Shown in pieces: positions 48,352 through 57,516 of a stretch of DNA of 62,804 nt. This DNA is from an uncultured Methanobrevibacter sp. (GTDB lineage Archaea; Methanobacteriota; Methanobacteria; Methanobacteriales; Methanobacteriaceae): contig NZ_CACXNW010000030.1 of the NCBI RefSeq assembly GCF_902769175.1, forward strand, positions 1 through 62,804. Reading direction: 5' to 3'. Under the pieces are notes generated by a model, which saw nothing but the letters and a program-made list of their open reading frames with translations, was not told where the DNA came from and ran no database searches. The translations under genes and the position numbers were made by a program. Position 1 is the first letter of the stretch, and each line of letters begins with the position of its first letter.

Positions 48352-50343
48352 ATGGCTTATGATCAATTAGTAACTAGTGAAAAAGGAGATAAACTTTTCC
48401 TTTTAGGTAATGAAGCTGCTGTTAGAGGAGCTATTGAAGCTGGTGTCTCTGTTGCAGCAACTTATCCTGGAACTCCTTCTTCTGAAATAGGAAATATTTT
48501 ATCAGTAGTTGCTAAAAATGCAGAAATGTACTTTGAATTTTCTGCAAATGAAAAGGTGGCTATGGAAGTTGCAGCTACTGCAGCTGCAAGTGGTCTTAGA
48601 TCATTTACCTTCATGAAGCATGTAGGTTTAAATGTAGCTGCCGATTCATTCATGACTACTGCTTACTCTGGAGTTAACGGAGGAATGATTATTCTTGTAG
48701 CAGATGACCCTTCCTTATTCTCCTCTCAAAATGAACAGGATACAAGAAACTACTCAAGACTTTCTTCTATCCCTATCCTTGAACCATCCTCTCCTCAAGA
48801 GGTAAAGGACATGATGGTTTATGGATTTGACTTATCTGAACAGTTTGGAATTCCTGTAATACTTAGGACAAGCACTCGTGTGTCTCACATGAGGAGAATT
48901 GTTGAATGTGGTGAAATAGAAAAACCTAAATCCACTACAAAAGCTGCAGAATCAGATAATCATTGGCTAAAAGGGTACTTTGTTAAGAATCCAAGTGAAT
49001 TTGTACCTGTACCTGCCAATTCATTATCCATGCATTCAAGACTTGCTGAAAAGATGGAAAAGATGGAAGAAGTGGCAAATGAAAGTCCAGTCAATGAAGT
49101 CATTTCGTTTGAGGAAGGTGCCCTTCAAGGCAAATTTGGTGTAATTTCATCAGGCGGTGCCTTCAATTACGCTTATGATGTGGTTTCTCAAGAGAATTTA
49201 GGTATGGACATATTAAAGATTGCACTATCTTATCCAACTCCAAAGGATCTGATTCATGACTTCTGCAAAAACTTGGAAGGAGTATTTATTGTAGAGGAAG
49301 TTGACCCTGTACTTGAAAGGGATGTTCTTGCTGTTCTTGGTGAAAACAATTTGGATTGCCCAGTTTATGGCAAGTTTGATGGAACTTTCCCAATGGTGCA
49401 TGAATATAATCCAGACATTGTAAAGGAATCCATCAATAAGGTAGTTTCTGATTTAGCTGATGATAAGGAATTTTTAGAAGAATACAAATCAGAAAACGGC
49501 AAGGATTTCGAAGGAGATTTAATTGAAATAGTCGAAAAGATGGAATTTAGCGATGGATTGAATCAGCTTATAGAAAACATTCCAACAAGAGCTCCAACAT
49601 TATGTGCAGGATGTTCCCATAGGTCTGCTTACTATGCAGCAGTAAAGGCTTATGAAGAACTTGGCTATGCTAAGGATGATATGATTTTTGCATCTGACAT
49701 TGGATGCTATACATTAGGAATTTCCCCTCCATATGAAACTGCTGACTATTTGCTTGCAATGGGTTCATCTGTCGGTGACGGTTGCGGATTCTCTGTTGCA
49801 ACCAATCAGCATGTAATGAGCTTCATTGGAGATTCAACATTTTTCCACAGCGGTCTTTCTCCACTTGTCAATGCTGTTCACAATAAGAACAAGTTTGTCC
49901 TTACAATTTTAGATAATAGGATTACTGCAATGACTGGAGGTCAGCCAAACCCAGGTATTCCAGTTGATGGAATGGGAGATGAAGCTCCTGCAATCTCTAT
50001 AGAAAATATTGTAGAGGCAATCGGTGTCAAGTTCATGAAGATTGTAAATCCTCACAACATCAAAAAGACTGTTGACATTTACAAGGAAGCACTTGAATAC
50101 GATGGTGTTGCTGTTGTAATTGCAAGATACCCATGTACATTAATCAAGGGACAAAAGAAAAAGGCACCTATGGTCATTAAGGACAATTGTGTAAAATGCC
50201 TTACCTGTGTAAAGACTCTTGCATGTCCTGCAATCTCTTATCTAAATGATAAGGTAGTTGTTGATGAAGCCCTTTGTAAGTCATGTACAGTTTGTATACA
50301 AGTCTGTCCAAACAAAGCTATTGGAGTAAAGAAAGGTGATTAA
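48352..50343 (+). CDS. iorA: Indolepyruvate ferredoxin oxidoreductase, alpha subunit
   Basis: 663 residues oxidatively decarboxylating indolepyruvate and other arylpyruvates to acyl-CoA with ferredoxin, or running in reverse for aromatic amino acid synthesis from acids. N-terminal pyruvate-type domain: LLGNEAAVRGAIEAGVSVAATYPGTPSSE. The TPP site is in CAGCSHRSAYYAA, GDGCGFSVATNQHVMSFIGDSTFFHSG and TMTGGQPNPG. The C-terminal ferredoxin module has CVKCLTCVKTLACPA and CKSCTVCIQVCP. Length is typical. A GGTGA site precedes the ATG. It nearly touches iorB. Confidence 0.97.
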   Translation: MAYDQLVTSEKGDKLFLLGNEAAVRGAIEAGVSVAATYPGTPSSEIGNILSVVAKNAEMYFEFSANEKVAMEVAATAAASGLRSFTFMKHVGLNVAADSFMTTAYSGVNGGMIILVADDPSLFSSQNEQDTRNYSRLSSIPILEPSSPQEVKDMMVYGFDLSEQFGIPVILRTSTRVSHMRRIVECGEIEKPKSTTKAAESDNHWLKGYFVKNPSEFVPVPANSLSMHSRLAEKMEKMEEVANESPVNEVISFEEGALQGKFGVISSGGAFNYAYDVVSQENLGMDILKIALSYPTPKDLIHDFCKNLEGVFIVEEVDPVLERDVLAVLGENNLDCPVYGKFDGTFPMVHEYNPDIVKESINKVVSDLADDKEFLEEYKSENGKDFEGDLIEIVEKMEFSDGLNQLIENIPTRAPTLCAGCSHRSAYYAAVKAYEELGYAKDDMIFASDIGCYTLGISPPYETADYLLAMGSSVGDGCGFSVATNQHVMSFIGDSTFFHSGLSPLVNAVHNKNKFVLTILDNRITAMTGGQPNPGIPVDGMGDEAPAISIENIVEAIGVKFMKIVNPHNIKKTVDIYKEALEYDGVAVVIARYPCTLIKGQKKKAPMVIKDNCVKCLTCVKTLACPAISYLNDKVVVDEALCKSCTVCIQVCPNKAIGVKKGD

Positions 50344-50344
50344 G

Positions 50345-50959
50345 ATGGCTAATAATGATAACAGCAATTATAGTATTTACATTTCCGGTGTAGGTGGTCA
50401 AGGAATTATTAAAACATCTGTAATCATTGGAGAAGCTGCAATGCTTGAAGGTTATGATGTTGTAATGAGTGAGATTCATGGTATGAGCCAAAGGGGAGGA
50501 TCTGTGTCAACTGAACTTAAGATAGGCAATTTCAAGTCATCTATTGTAGAGAAATCCAAAGCAGACTTGATTCTTGCATTTGAACCTATTGAAGTCTTAA
50601 GGGGATTGAATAAGGCAAACAAGGACACTACATTAATTTTCAATACTTTCCCTATTGTTCCTTCAACATTGACTCAAACTGGAGAAACCTATCCTGAAAT
50701 CGAGGATATCGTAAAGAACCTTAAGGATAATTTTGATTCAGTTTATCCAATCGAAGGAAATGGTCTTGCAGTGGATGCCGGCAGTATCTTAGCATTGAAT
50801 ATGGTGCTTTTAGGTGCAGCTGTTGCAAATGAGAGTTTCCCACTTTCAAAGGAAACTGTTGAAACTGCAATGAAAAACAATTTAGCTCCTAAATTCCATG
50901 AAATGAATTTAAAAGCTATTGAAAACGGTTATAATGCAATTAAAGACAAGCTTTTATAG
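50345..50959 (+). CDS. iorB: Indolepyruvate ferredoxin oxidoreductase, beta subunit
   Basis: 204 residues. The gamma-type domain begins ISGVGGQGIIKTSVIIGEAAMLEGYDV and has SEIHGMSQRGGSVSTELKIG, characteristic of the POR/IOR beta fold. The ATG at 50345 lies one base past the iorA stop codon and is served by AGGTGAT at the end of iorA, so translation is coupled. An in-frame GTG at 50336 inside iorA is less likely. A stable hairpin overlaps the stop codon. Confidence 0.96.
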   Translation: MANNDNSNYSIYISGVGGQGIIKTSVIIGEAAMLEGYDVVMSEIHGMSQRGGSVSTELKIGNFKSSIVEKSKADLILAFEPIEVLRGLNKANKDTTLIFNTFPIVPSTLTQTGETYPEIEDIVKNLKDNFDSVYPIEGNGLAVDAGSILALNMVLLGAAVANESFPLSKETVETAMKNNLAPKFHEMNLKAIENGYNAIKDKLL

Positions 50960-50974
50960 CCTTCGGCTATAAAA
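50952..50974 (+). terminator. Stable stem at the iorB stop codon
   Basis: TTTTATAGCC and GGCTATAAAA pair perfectly around TTC, with the iorB TAG inside the left arm. It is unusually stable for this region and may shield the 3' end. A second stem AGTTGG/CCAACT at 50997-51014 followed by a T run is a plausible terminator. Confidence 0.65.
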
Positions 50975-51030
50975 CCTTGACCAAAATCTTTTTACTAGTT
51001 GGGAGTTTCCAACTATTTCTTTTTTTATTT

Positions 51031-51540
51031 TTATTTTAAACTTTTTTTAATTATAATTTCATCAAGCCTTTCGCTTCCAACTTGGGCCAACCAGAGTTTG
51101 AATGGTTCTGCATTTGGTGATGGGACAGACTGTATGAGGTGCAAGAGCTGTTCGCTGGTTGCCACATCTGTCATTCTCATTTTGCCATCTTTAGCTGGCA
51201 TTTTCAAACTGTGACAATTTGTCACGGTTTGGTTTCCTTCATTTATTCGTCTTTGCTTTAATTTTCACCAGTAGGCATTGGGGTCTTTGCTTTCAGTAAG
51301 GACTGCGATAACATCTATTATTACCATCAGCTGCAGTTATCCAAGATTTTCGGATAACTGAATTTTTTTCCAATTCTCCATCCTAGATTATGTTTCTTAA
51401 ATGGTCGCTGATTGTTCTTACATTAACATCAAATAATTTGGCAATTTCTTTTTGAGTTGCCCATATGGTGTCTTCAGACAAATACACTTCTGCAGTGACT
51501 ATCCCTTTACTGGTTTTATACAAATATGTTTCTTTTAGAC
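51031..51540 (-). pseudogene. Remnant of a RhuM/Bro-N (DinD-like) viral-type protein
   Basis: Two protein pieces in order. About 51540-51330 reads EVYLSEDTIWATQKEIAKLF and VRTISDHLRNI, the RhuM N-terminal HTH, with SVIRKSWITAADG after a stop. About 51325-51031 reads VIAVLTESKDPNAYW, then a stop, KLKQR..NEGNQ and TNCHSLKMPAKDGKMRMTDV and EPFKLWLAQVGSERLDEII, the Bro-N domain of DinD/phage antirepressors. Several stops and a frame change separate them. The order of domains suggests a fused or rearranged virus-derived gene long inactive. Confidence 0.75.
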
Positions 51541-51689
51541 AATTACATTAAACTCAATGATATTGTAGATTGTAGTCGATAATTGTTCAAATATTGGTGA
51601 TTTTGTGGATATACTTTCAAAATTTATATATTTTATTGATTTATCATATTTTGGGTTGTGGAAAGTATTATATATTATTTGGAATATAT

Positions 51690-51800
51690 TAATAATTAAG
51701 AAAATTTTTCTTTTGTAGGTGGAATTTTTTGTATTTTTTTTAAATTTTTCTTTTGTAGGTGGAATTTTTTGTATTTTTTGTAAATTTTTCTTTTGCATAT
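51690..51800. repeat. Repeats of about 38-60 bp
   Basis: AAATTTTTCTTTTGTAGGTG and GAATTTTTTGTATTTTTT recur two to three times. They create a lysine-rich minus-strand frame that I do not regard as a gene. 51541-51842 holds nothing else recognisable. Confidence 0.75.
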
Positions 51801-51842
51801 ATAATTTTTTATATTTTTAATGAATTTGTTGAGTTGATTTAA

Positions 51843-53078
51843 ATGGAAGATAGATTAATCAAGCGTGATGCATATGTTGATAAATTAAAAGATTATGTTA
51901 ACTCTGATTTTGTTAAGGTATATATTGGAATTAGAAGATCAGGCAAAACCAGTTTAATGTATAATATTATCGATGAGCTTAAGTTAATGGGCATAAAGGA
52001 GGAAAATATAATTTTCATTTCCTTTGAATCACGGGAATATGCATATATTGACAATTCACAACAATTGGATGAGATCATTTTTAATAAAACAGCAAACCTT
52101 GAAGGAAAGGCATATTTGTTTTTTGATGAAATCCAACAGGTAAATGGATGGGAAAAATCCATCAATACATACAGGGTTTCCATTGACTGCGACATATACA
52201 TAACAGGTTCAAATTCAAAACTACTATCTGGTGAACTGGCAACGCTGCTGACTGGAAGATATCTTACAATCAACGTTTATCCATTTTCATTTAAGGAGTT
52301 TTTACAATATAAAAATGAGATTGAAGGAATCGAATTAACAAAGGATTCAATCAATAGATTGTATGATGATTACTTTAACTTTGGAGGCATGCCAGGTATT
52401 CTAAGTTTAGGCAGTGATGAATTTAGAAAAATTGCTCTTAAGGATATTTTCAATTCAATATTATTTGAGGATGTGGTTTCCCGCTTTAAGATAAATAATG
52501 TTGATCTTCTGCAGAGATTCAGCAGGTATATGATTAGCAGCACAGGAGAAATATTTTCATCCAAAAGCATAAAGAACTATTTAAAAAGCAATCACATATA
52601 TACATCTCAGGATACCTTGCTCAAATATAATGAATATTTAAACCAGTCCTTTTTCATTTCAAAATGTAAATGCTTTGAATTAAAAGGAAGAAATGAAATG
52701 AAAATACTTGGAAAATATTATTTGACAGATCATGGTTTTCATCATGCATTAATCGAAGACAACATGTTGAAGGTAACTAAAATCCTGGAAAACATTGTTT
52801 ATGTTGAACTGCTTAGAAGAGGATACAAGGTAAATGTCGGCAGAAGCAGGGACAATAGTGAAGTTGATTTTGTATGTGAAAAATCCGGCAGATACAAATA
52901 TGTCCAAGTTTCTTATAGGTTATCCAATGAAAAAACATTAAACCGTGAAATCGCTCCCTTATTAAGAATACCTGACAAATATGAATCAATATTAATAACC
53001 ACTGAAAATCATGACTTTTCTAAAGATGGAGTAAGGCATTTAAACATAATCGATTTCTTGTGTGGAGATGATTTATAG
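51843..53078 (+). CDS. ATPase with DUF4143 (AAA family)
   Basis: 411 residues. The Walker A is YIGIRRSGKTSLMYNII (about residue 30) and the Walker B is LFFDEIQQVNGWE. GSNSKLLSGELATLLTGRY is the sensor-like segment typical for these ATPases. The C-terminal DUF4143 domain has the nuclease-like pattern NVGRSRDNSEVDFVCEKSGRYKYVQVSY (D/E-x-K-like core). Such genes are common as solitary accessory ATPases, often linked with mobile DNA, and act through an unknown mechanism. It sits next to a viral-type remnant and a zinc-ribbon gene. The ribosome site is weak. Confidence 0.85.
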   Translation: MEDRLIKRDAYVDKLKDYVNSDFVKVYIGIRRSGKTSLMYNIIDELKLMGIKEENIIFISFESREYAYIDNSQQLDEIIFNKTANLEGKAYLFFDEIQQVNGWEKSINTYRVSIDCDIYITGSNSKLLSGELATLLTGRYLTINVYPFSFKEFLQYKNEIEGIELTKDSINRLYDDYFNFGGMPGILSLGSDEFRKIALKDIFNSILFEDVVSRFKINNVDLLQRFSRYMISSTGEIFSSKSIKNYLKSNHIYTSQDTLLKYNEYLNQSFFISKCKCFELKGRNEMKILGKYYLTDHGFHHALIEDNMLKVTKILENIVYVELLRRGYKVNVGRSRDNSEVDFVCEKSGRYKYVQVSYRLSNEKTLNREIAPLLRIPDKYESILITTENHDFSKDGVRHLNIIDFLCGDDL

Positions 53079-53127
53079 TATATAATTAGATTATATTGAT
53101 TGAAGAATACTTTTAACAACTTCTTTT

Positions 53128-53715
53128 TTAAGAAAGTTTTATACCACAGATCTTACATATCTTATCTTCTTCCTTAACCCTATTACCACATTGTGGACAG
53201 TATTTAGGAAGTTGTGGATTAGTTGGCTTGACTTTCTGATTAAGAAAAATGTCTTCTCTGATTTTTCTGTTTTGAATAAGTATTGCTCTGTCCCAATCAT
53301 GTTCCATAAGGGTCTTTTTAACAAAATACGCCTCTACCATTGAATCGTATTTGCCGTAGTCTTCTTCTCCTCTTTTAACGCAGAACTTCTCTTCCTTATG
53401 GTCGAAGATGATTTCTCCTTCTGCCTCTTTCTTATTGAATTTCAGATTTCCTTCAATACGTCCCCTTGGACGATTTTCTGGAAATGGGGGAAGATCCATA
53501 TCTTCGTATTTGTTTGGCAAATCACATTCCACAAGGAGATCATAATCAAAGTTGCAAAAAAACAGACAGTCTCTTTCATAGAGTGCATCAGATAATTTAC
53601 TGAATTCTCCATAATCCTTATTATTATGTTTAATACGATATTTCTTGCCAGACTTTACTATATTTCGGTAAAAATATCTTATATCAGTAGGTTCTATCTT
53701 AACACCTCCATTCAA
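53128..53715 (-). CDS. Zinc-ribbon protein of unknown function
   Basis: 195 residues from a TTG at 53715. Two similar basic-acidic blocks (KYRIKHNNKDYGEFSKLSDALYERDCLF and EKFCVKRGEEDYGKYDSMVEAYFVKKTL) look like a duplicated domain of about 50 residues. The C-terminus is a zinc ribbon CPQCGNRVKEEDKICKICG. A perfect GGAGGTG lies inside the frame at 53703-53709, 5 bases before an ATA codon (53695-53697). The original start may have been an ATG there that is now ATA, leaving only the upstream TTG. Confidence 0.7.
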   Translation of the reverse strand: MNGGVKIEPTDIRYFYRNIVKSGKKYRIKHNNKDYGEFSKLSDALYERDCLFFCNFDYDLLVECDLPNKYEDMDLPPFPENRPRGRIEGNLKFNKKEAEGEIIFDHKEEKFCVKRGEEDYGKYDSMVEAYFVKKTLMEHDWDRAILIQNRKIREDIFLNQKVKPTNPQLPKYCPQCGNRVKEEDKICKICGIKLS

Positions 53716-54004
53716 GCCAATTCATAGAATATAATGATGATTTTTTTAATATGATCTCTAAAAATTTATAAAAATTTTAAAAAAAAAATAAGGGTAAATA
53801 TTACTATGTTTTAATTGATATATTAAATTTTTCAAATCTGTTTTTTTGATTAAAATCAGGTATCATATTTCATATGAAGAAAACTTATCCCATTAATTTT
53901 TTTTGTGTAAACAGTATTTAAAATAAATAGATAATTTAATATTATAACAATTAACATATTATTAATTAATTTAGATTTTTTAATTCAAAATAGGAGATTT
54001 GAAT

Positions 54005-54484
54005 ATGCAAAAAAGAAAATTTTTATTTATTGGATTGATTGCATTATTTGCAATATTAATTGTAGGTTCAGCAAGTGCATTTGATTTAAGCTCTCTATTT
54101 GGAGATAGCTCTTCCAATGGTCCTACCGAGCAAGTTACCATTGAAGGAATCAATTTCACTGTCCCTGAGGAATATACTAAAAACCCAAAAAGCTTTTTAA
54201 ACAATGTAACTACAAAAGTAGGTTCAGTTTCTTATACAATGAATGGTCAAAGTTTTGAAAATGAAAAAGGAGATGCCCTTGCAATTGTTGTAAGTGATTA
54301 TGATGGTGTAAATGTAACTGAACAAGCTGTAAAAGAAACTGGTGGTACTAAGAAAACAATCAGTGGTCATGATGGCTATTTCAAAAAAGATGGTGACTTT
54401 TATGTATTTTCCTATATAGAAAAAGGGGATTTAGTTACTGTTTCCGCTTCTGATGAAAAGCTCATAGAGCCGATTATTGCTTAA
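54005..54484 (+). CDS. Exported hypothetical protein
   Basis: 159 residues from the ATG at 54005, with GGAG 8 bases upstream; a TTG at 53999 is in frame but less likely. The signal peptide is residues 1-25 (KRKFLFIGLIALFAILIVG..SA). The mature part VTIEGINFTVPEEYTKN..VTEQAVKET..ISGHDGYFKKDGDFYVFSYIEKGDLVTVSA is a beta-rich domain typical for Methanobrevibacter surface proteins without a named function. No anchor is visible. Confidence 0.75.
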   Translation: MQKRKFLFIGLIALFAILIVGSASAFDLSSLFGDSSSNGPTEQVTIEGINFTVPEEYTKNPKSFLNNVTTKVGSVSYTMNGQSFENEKGDALAIVVSDYDGVNVTEQAVKETGGTKKTISGHDGYFKKDGDFYVFSYIEKGDLVTVSASDEKLIEPIIA

Positions 54485-54540
54485 ATTGATTTGATTTAGT
54501 TTTTCTTTTTATTTTTTAACTTTTTTTAACTTTTTATCTT

Positions 54541-54780
54541 TTTATTTTTATATCTTATTTTTTGCATTTTAGCATTATTTTTTCATATATTGGGTTTTAT
54601 TTTATTTTTATATCTTATTTTTTGCATTTTAGCATTATTTTTTCACGTCTTGAGGTTTTCATTTTTTATTTCAGTTAGCTTATTTTGCATTTTGGTATCG
54701 ATTTTTTGCATCTTAGGTTTTTCTATTTTTATTTCAGTTAGCTTATTTGCATTTCAGTGTGCATTTTTTGCATCTTGTTA
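54541..54780. repeat. Two pairs of T-rich tandem repeats
   Basis: ATATCTTATTTTTTGCATTT and AGCATTATTTTTTCA occur at 54549 and 54608. A second pair with ATTTCAGTTAGCTTATTT lies at about 54667 and 54732. No gene is convincing in 54485-54900. Confidence 0.8.
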
Positions 54781-54900
54781 ATTTGGATAAGTATTCATTT
54801 ATATAATAATCAACTAAGTAATAGTATCTAAAGACAAATGGAATTTCATTATAATTTAGAAAAGATTTATGATTTATTAAAAAAGTTTAGTTGTGATTTT

Positions 54901-55176
54901 ATGTCTGAAAGCGAAAGGTACAGTAGAGCAGAAAAGATAGTTGATGAAAAAATCGGATTTTACCATCATTTATACAGTTACATTATTGTAAATGTGATTT
55001 TAGCTGTTATAAACATTCTTTTTTCACCAGATCATTGGTGGTTTATATGGGTTTCATTCTTTTGGGGAATAGGTTTAGTTACCCATTTTGTCAGAACCCA
55101 TATTTTTGCAGAAAAATTTGATGAAAAATACAGAGACAGAATGATTGAAAAGGAAATGGAAAAGATGAAAAAATAA
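54901..55176 (+). CDS. 2TM domain-containing protein
   Basis: 91 residues beginning MSESERYSRAEKIVDEKIG, then two membrane helices (YSYIIVNVILAVINILF and WWFIWVSFFWGIGLVTHFV) and a charged C-terminal helix EKYRDRMIEKEMEKM. This is the PF13239-like 2TM domain, often next to LytTR or HTH regulators. The frame also opens at ATG 54838, but family members start near 54901, where GTGAT precedes the ATG. Role unknown. Its gene is followed by LytTR and DUF3021 genes. Confidence 0.8.
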   Translation: MSESERYSRAEKIVDEKIGFYHHLYSYIIVNVILAVINILFSPDHWWFIWVSFFWGIGLVTHFVRTHIFAEKFDEKYRDRMIEKEMEKMKK

Positions 55177-55243
55177 TTTAAATATTATTTTTTTCAAATA
55201 TCTATTTAATTATTTATATTTAAAGAGATTTTTTGGTAATTAT

Positions 55244-55654
55244 ATGAAAGTGCAATTGTTTGTTTCAAAGGATTTGGAAGAGCCTTATGCAGAGATCTAT
55301 ACTGATGTATTGACTGACAATATTCAAAAGGCTATGGTTCTTTTAGAGAATGAGGGATCTGAAAAAGAGGAAGAAGGAATTGGAGATAACTCTATCTTAG
55401 CTGTTAAGAAAGGTCAGGATATCGTCCTATTGGATTTTGAAGACATTTTTATGATTAGAGTTGAAGACAAGCAAACCAAAGTCTATACTGAGGATAAGGA
55501 ATATGTCATCAAAAAGCCTCTTTATCAAATTGAAGAAAGCTTAGACTCTAATTTTGTAAGGGTTTCTAAAGCAGCCATTGTTAATTTAAGAAAGATAAAG
55601 AGAGTAGCTCCTTCTTTAAAGGGAATGATGTTCATTGAGCTTAAAACGGATTAA
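55244..55654 (+). CDS. LytTR-type DNA-binding regulator
   Basis: 136 residues. The N-terminal 50 residues are charged and unassigned. The C-terminal LytTR domain has VLLDFEDIFMIRVEDKQTKVYTEDKEYVIKKPLYQIEESL and NFVRVSKAAIVNLRKIKRV, the hallmark of the family. No receiver domain is present. LytTR proteins of this short type in Firmicutes pair with a DUF3021 membrane protein, which is exactly the next gene, so the pair probably senses a membrane signal together. Confidence 0.88.
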   Translation: MKVQLFVSKDLEEPYAEIYTDVLTDNIQKAMVLLENEGSEKEEEGIGDNSILAVKKGQDIVLLDFEDIFMIRVEDKQTKVYTEDKEYVIKKPLYQIEESLDSNFVRVSKAAIVNLRKIKRVAPSLKGMMFIELKTD

Positions 55655-55778
55655 AGGATAATATTTCAAGAAAGTATTTGTCTGATTTCAAAAAGGCTTT
55701 AGATTTATGAGTTATTGGTTAAGAATAGTTCAAATAGGTTTTAGATTAATAAGTTTTTTTTAGTGTAAAGGTGGTTTC

Positions 55779-56201
55779 ATGGAAATTAAATTAATTGAAA
55801 GATTGGCATTGGGAGCATTTGTAGGATGCTTTGTTGTAATGCTTGTTATGGTTTTAGGATCTTATGCTGCAGGTCCTGAAAATGTATCATTTAGTGGTTT
55901 GGAGGTAATTAATGCCTTTTTAGGATCTATTGTAGTTGGATGGGCATTTAGTTTAAGCGGTTTGATTTATGAAAAGGAAGAGGTTCCATTCCCGCTTCAA
56001 GTCATATTCCAAATGGCAATAGGTATGGGTGTTTTGTTTGCAATGGCAGTTTACTTGCAGTGGATGCCAATTAGCTTAGGCATTGGACCAATAATCACTT
56101 GGGTTGTAATAGCCTGCATCTTTGCTGCAGTATTCTGGTTAGGATTTTACATTTATTATGCTCTTGAGGCAAGAAGCATAAATAAAAAATTAGGATTATA
56201 A
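55779..56201 (+). CDS. DUF3021 family membrane protein
   Basis: 140 residues with four membrane helices (AFVGCFVVMLVMVLGSYA, VINAFLGSIVVGWAFSLSG, VIFQMAIGMGVLFAMAVYLQ, WVVIACIFAAVFWLGFYIYYAL) and a short basic tail. The length and topology match DUF3021. It follows LytTR by 125 bases with its own GGTGG site. Together they form a membrane-linked regulator module. No output gene is identified. Confidence 0.85.
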   Translation: MEIKLIERLALGAFVGCFVVMLVMVLGSYAAGPENVSFSGLEVINAFLGSIVVGWAFSLSGLIYEKEEVPFPLQVIFQMAIGMGVLFAMAVYLQWMPISLGIGPIITWVVIACIFAAVFWLGFYIYYALEARSINKKLGL

Positions 56202-56244
56202 CAAAATTTTTAGTCATTAACTAATAATTTGACTATTTTTTTAT

Positions 56245-56269
56245 AATTAAGAGTGTTTAGCTCTTAATT
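56245..56269 (+). terminator. Terminator after the LytTR-DUF3021 pair
   Basis: AATTAAGAG, loop TGTTTAG, CTCTTAATT, then TTCTTATTTT. Classic stem with T-rich tail. The rest of 56202-56447 is empty. Confidence 0.7.
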
Positions 56270-56447
56270 TTCTTATTTTAATATTTTTAATTATTTTTAT
56301 ATTTTTAATTTTTTTAGCATTTTTTAATTATTTTAATATTTTTAATTTTTTTAGCATTTTTTAATTATTATAATGCATTTTAACTATTTTTTCAAAAAAA
56401 GTTTTTAATCGAGGTGTTTGATGTGAATAGGGGGATAAGTGATTAAA

Positions 56448-56537
56448 ATGGGTTTAAATTATTTTTTTCATTACTCACATCAATACTATTTGCAATGCAA
56501 AATAAGGAGGTTAACAAAAATGAGCAAGGATAATTAA
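56448..56537 (+). CDS. Possible 29-residue ORF
   Basis: ATG at 56448 with GTGATTAAA before it, in an area convergent with the nitrogenase-like genes. An internal strong GGAGGTT sits 8 bases before ATG 56520, which opens only MSKDN. The product would be MGLNYFFHYSHQ...SKDN with no known homology. It may be a remnant or small protein. Confidence 0.25.
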   Translation: MGLNYFFHYSHQYYLQCKIRRLTKMSKDN

Positions 56538-56573
56538 ATATGGAACGAATATTTAATTATCATGTTTTTAAGA

Positions 56574-57446
56574 CTAAATTCCAGATGCTTCCTCTTGAAT
56601 ATTGTCTACTTCAACTTTTCTGTTTAATAATAACTGATTAATCCAACCAGAAGCCCAATCGGCTAAATCATCATTATCAAATGGGGTTGGCAAGTATTTA
56701 TCCTTATTATTAATTACTTTTCTGGCAAGCTCTCTGTAAACTTCAGCTTGTTTGGAATCAGGTGCTCCTTCAATAGTTGTCACTCCATCCAATTCACATC
56801 TGGTTACTGTAGGAGACCTTGGAACAAACTGAATTACATCACTGTTTGTCTGTTCTGTGAAATCCTTTATCATATCCTCTTGGAGGGATGACTTAATGGA
56901 GTTTCCGATTACTCCTCCAAGTAAAGCACCACCATTGTTGGAGTATTTTAAAATACCTTTGAATAAGTTATTCACAGCATAAATCGCCATGTAATCAGAT
57001 GAAGTTACAGTATACACTTGGTCTGCAATTCCTTTACGTATAGGCATTGCAAAACCACCACATACTACATCTCCCAAAACATTATAAATAATGATGTCTG
57101 GACTATATTCATCTATGATTCCATTATTGTTCAATAATTCAATAGCTGCAATAATTCCTCTTCCGGCACAGCCAACACCTGGTTCTGGACCTCCTGCTTC
57201 AACACAGTAAATTCCATTATATCCTTCATGTACAAGATTGTCCAAATCGCTTGATCTTTGCCTTACAGTATCTAATACTGTAGGAATGGATTTACCTTTT
57301 CTTAATGTTGTAGTTGAATCGTTTTTAGGGTCACAGCCTATTTGCATTACGCTATAACCTAAATCAGATAATGCTGCAGATAAATTTGAAGTTGTGGTGG
57401 ATTTACCTATTCCACCTTTTCCATAAATTGCTATTTGTTTTGGCAT
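56574..57446 (-). CDS. Nitrogenase-like Fe protein (NifH family)
   Basis: 290 residues from the ATG at 57446, chosen because AGGTGAT lies 5 bases upstream; three further codons up to a GTG at 57455 are possible. The P-loop GKGGIGKS is at residues 9-16. [14 protein letters not shown] has one of the two cysteines for the bridging 4Fe-4S cluster, and [11 protein letters not shown] has the other. The enzyme should be an ATP-driven electron donor to the two downstream-type partners. It lacks the nif neighbours (nifB, nifE, nifN, nifI) seen in true nitrogen fixation clusters. Order on the transcript is D-like, K-like, H. Confidence 0.9.
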   Translation of the reverse strand: MPKQIAIYGKGGIGKSTTTSNLSAALSDLGYSVMQIGCDPKNDSTTTLRKGKSIPTVLDTVRQRSSDLDNLVHEGYNGIYCVEAGGPEPGVGCAGRGIIAAIELLNNNGIIDEYSPDIIIYNVLGDVVCGGFAMPIRKGIADQVYTVTSSDYMAIYAVNNLFKGILKYSNNGGALLGGVIGNSIKSSLQEDMIKDFTEQTNSDVIQFVPRSPTVTRCELDGVTTIEGAPDSKQAEVYRELARKVINNKDKYLPTPFDNDDLADWASGWINQLLLNRKVEVDNIQEEASGI

Positions 57447-57485
57447 GAATATCACCTTTTAGTTGATTATTGATTTGGCTTAACC

Positions 57486-57506
57486 AAATCCGTTTTTTTT
57501 GGATTT
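57486..57506 (-). promoter_or_regulatory. Stem-loop in the K-H spacer
   Basis: AAATCC and GGATTT pair around a run of A in the transcript, and flanking bases extend the stem. The gap between the K-like stop and the H start is 70 bases. Such stems can adjust relative expression of the Fe protein. Confidence 0.4.
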
Positions 57507-57516
57507 AAGGCCCCTA

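Noticed and set aside
51535..51798. 87-codon lysine-rich minus-strand frame
   Set aside because: Created by T-rich tandem repeats, with no start signal or recognisable domain.
56520..56537. Strong GGAGGTT site with a five-codon ORF as a leader peptide
   Set aside because: No gene follows on the plus strand; the nitrogenase-like genes run the other way, so it cannot be their leader.
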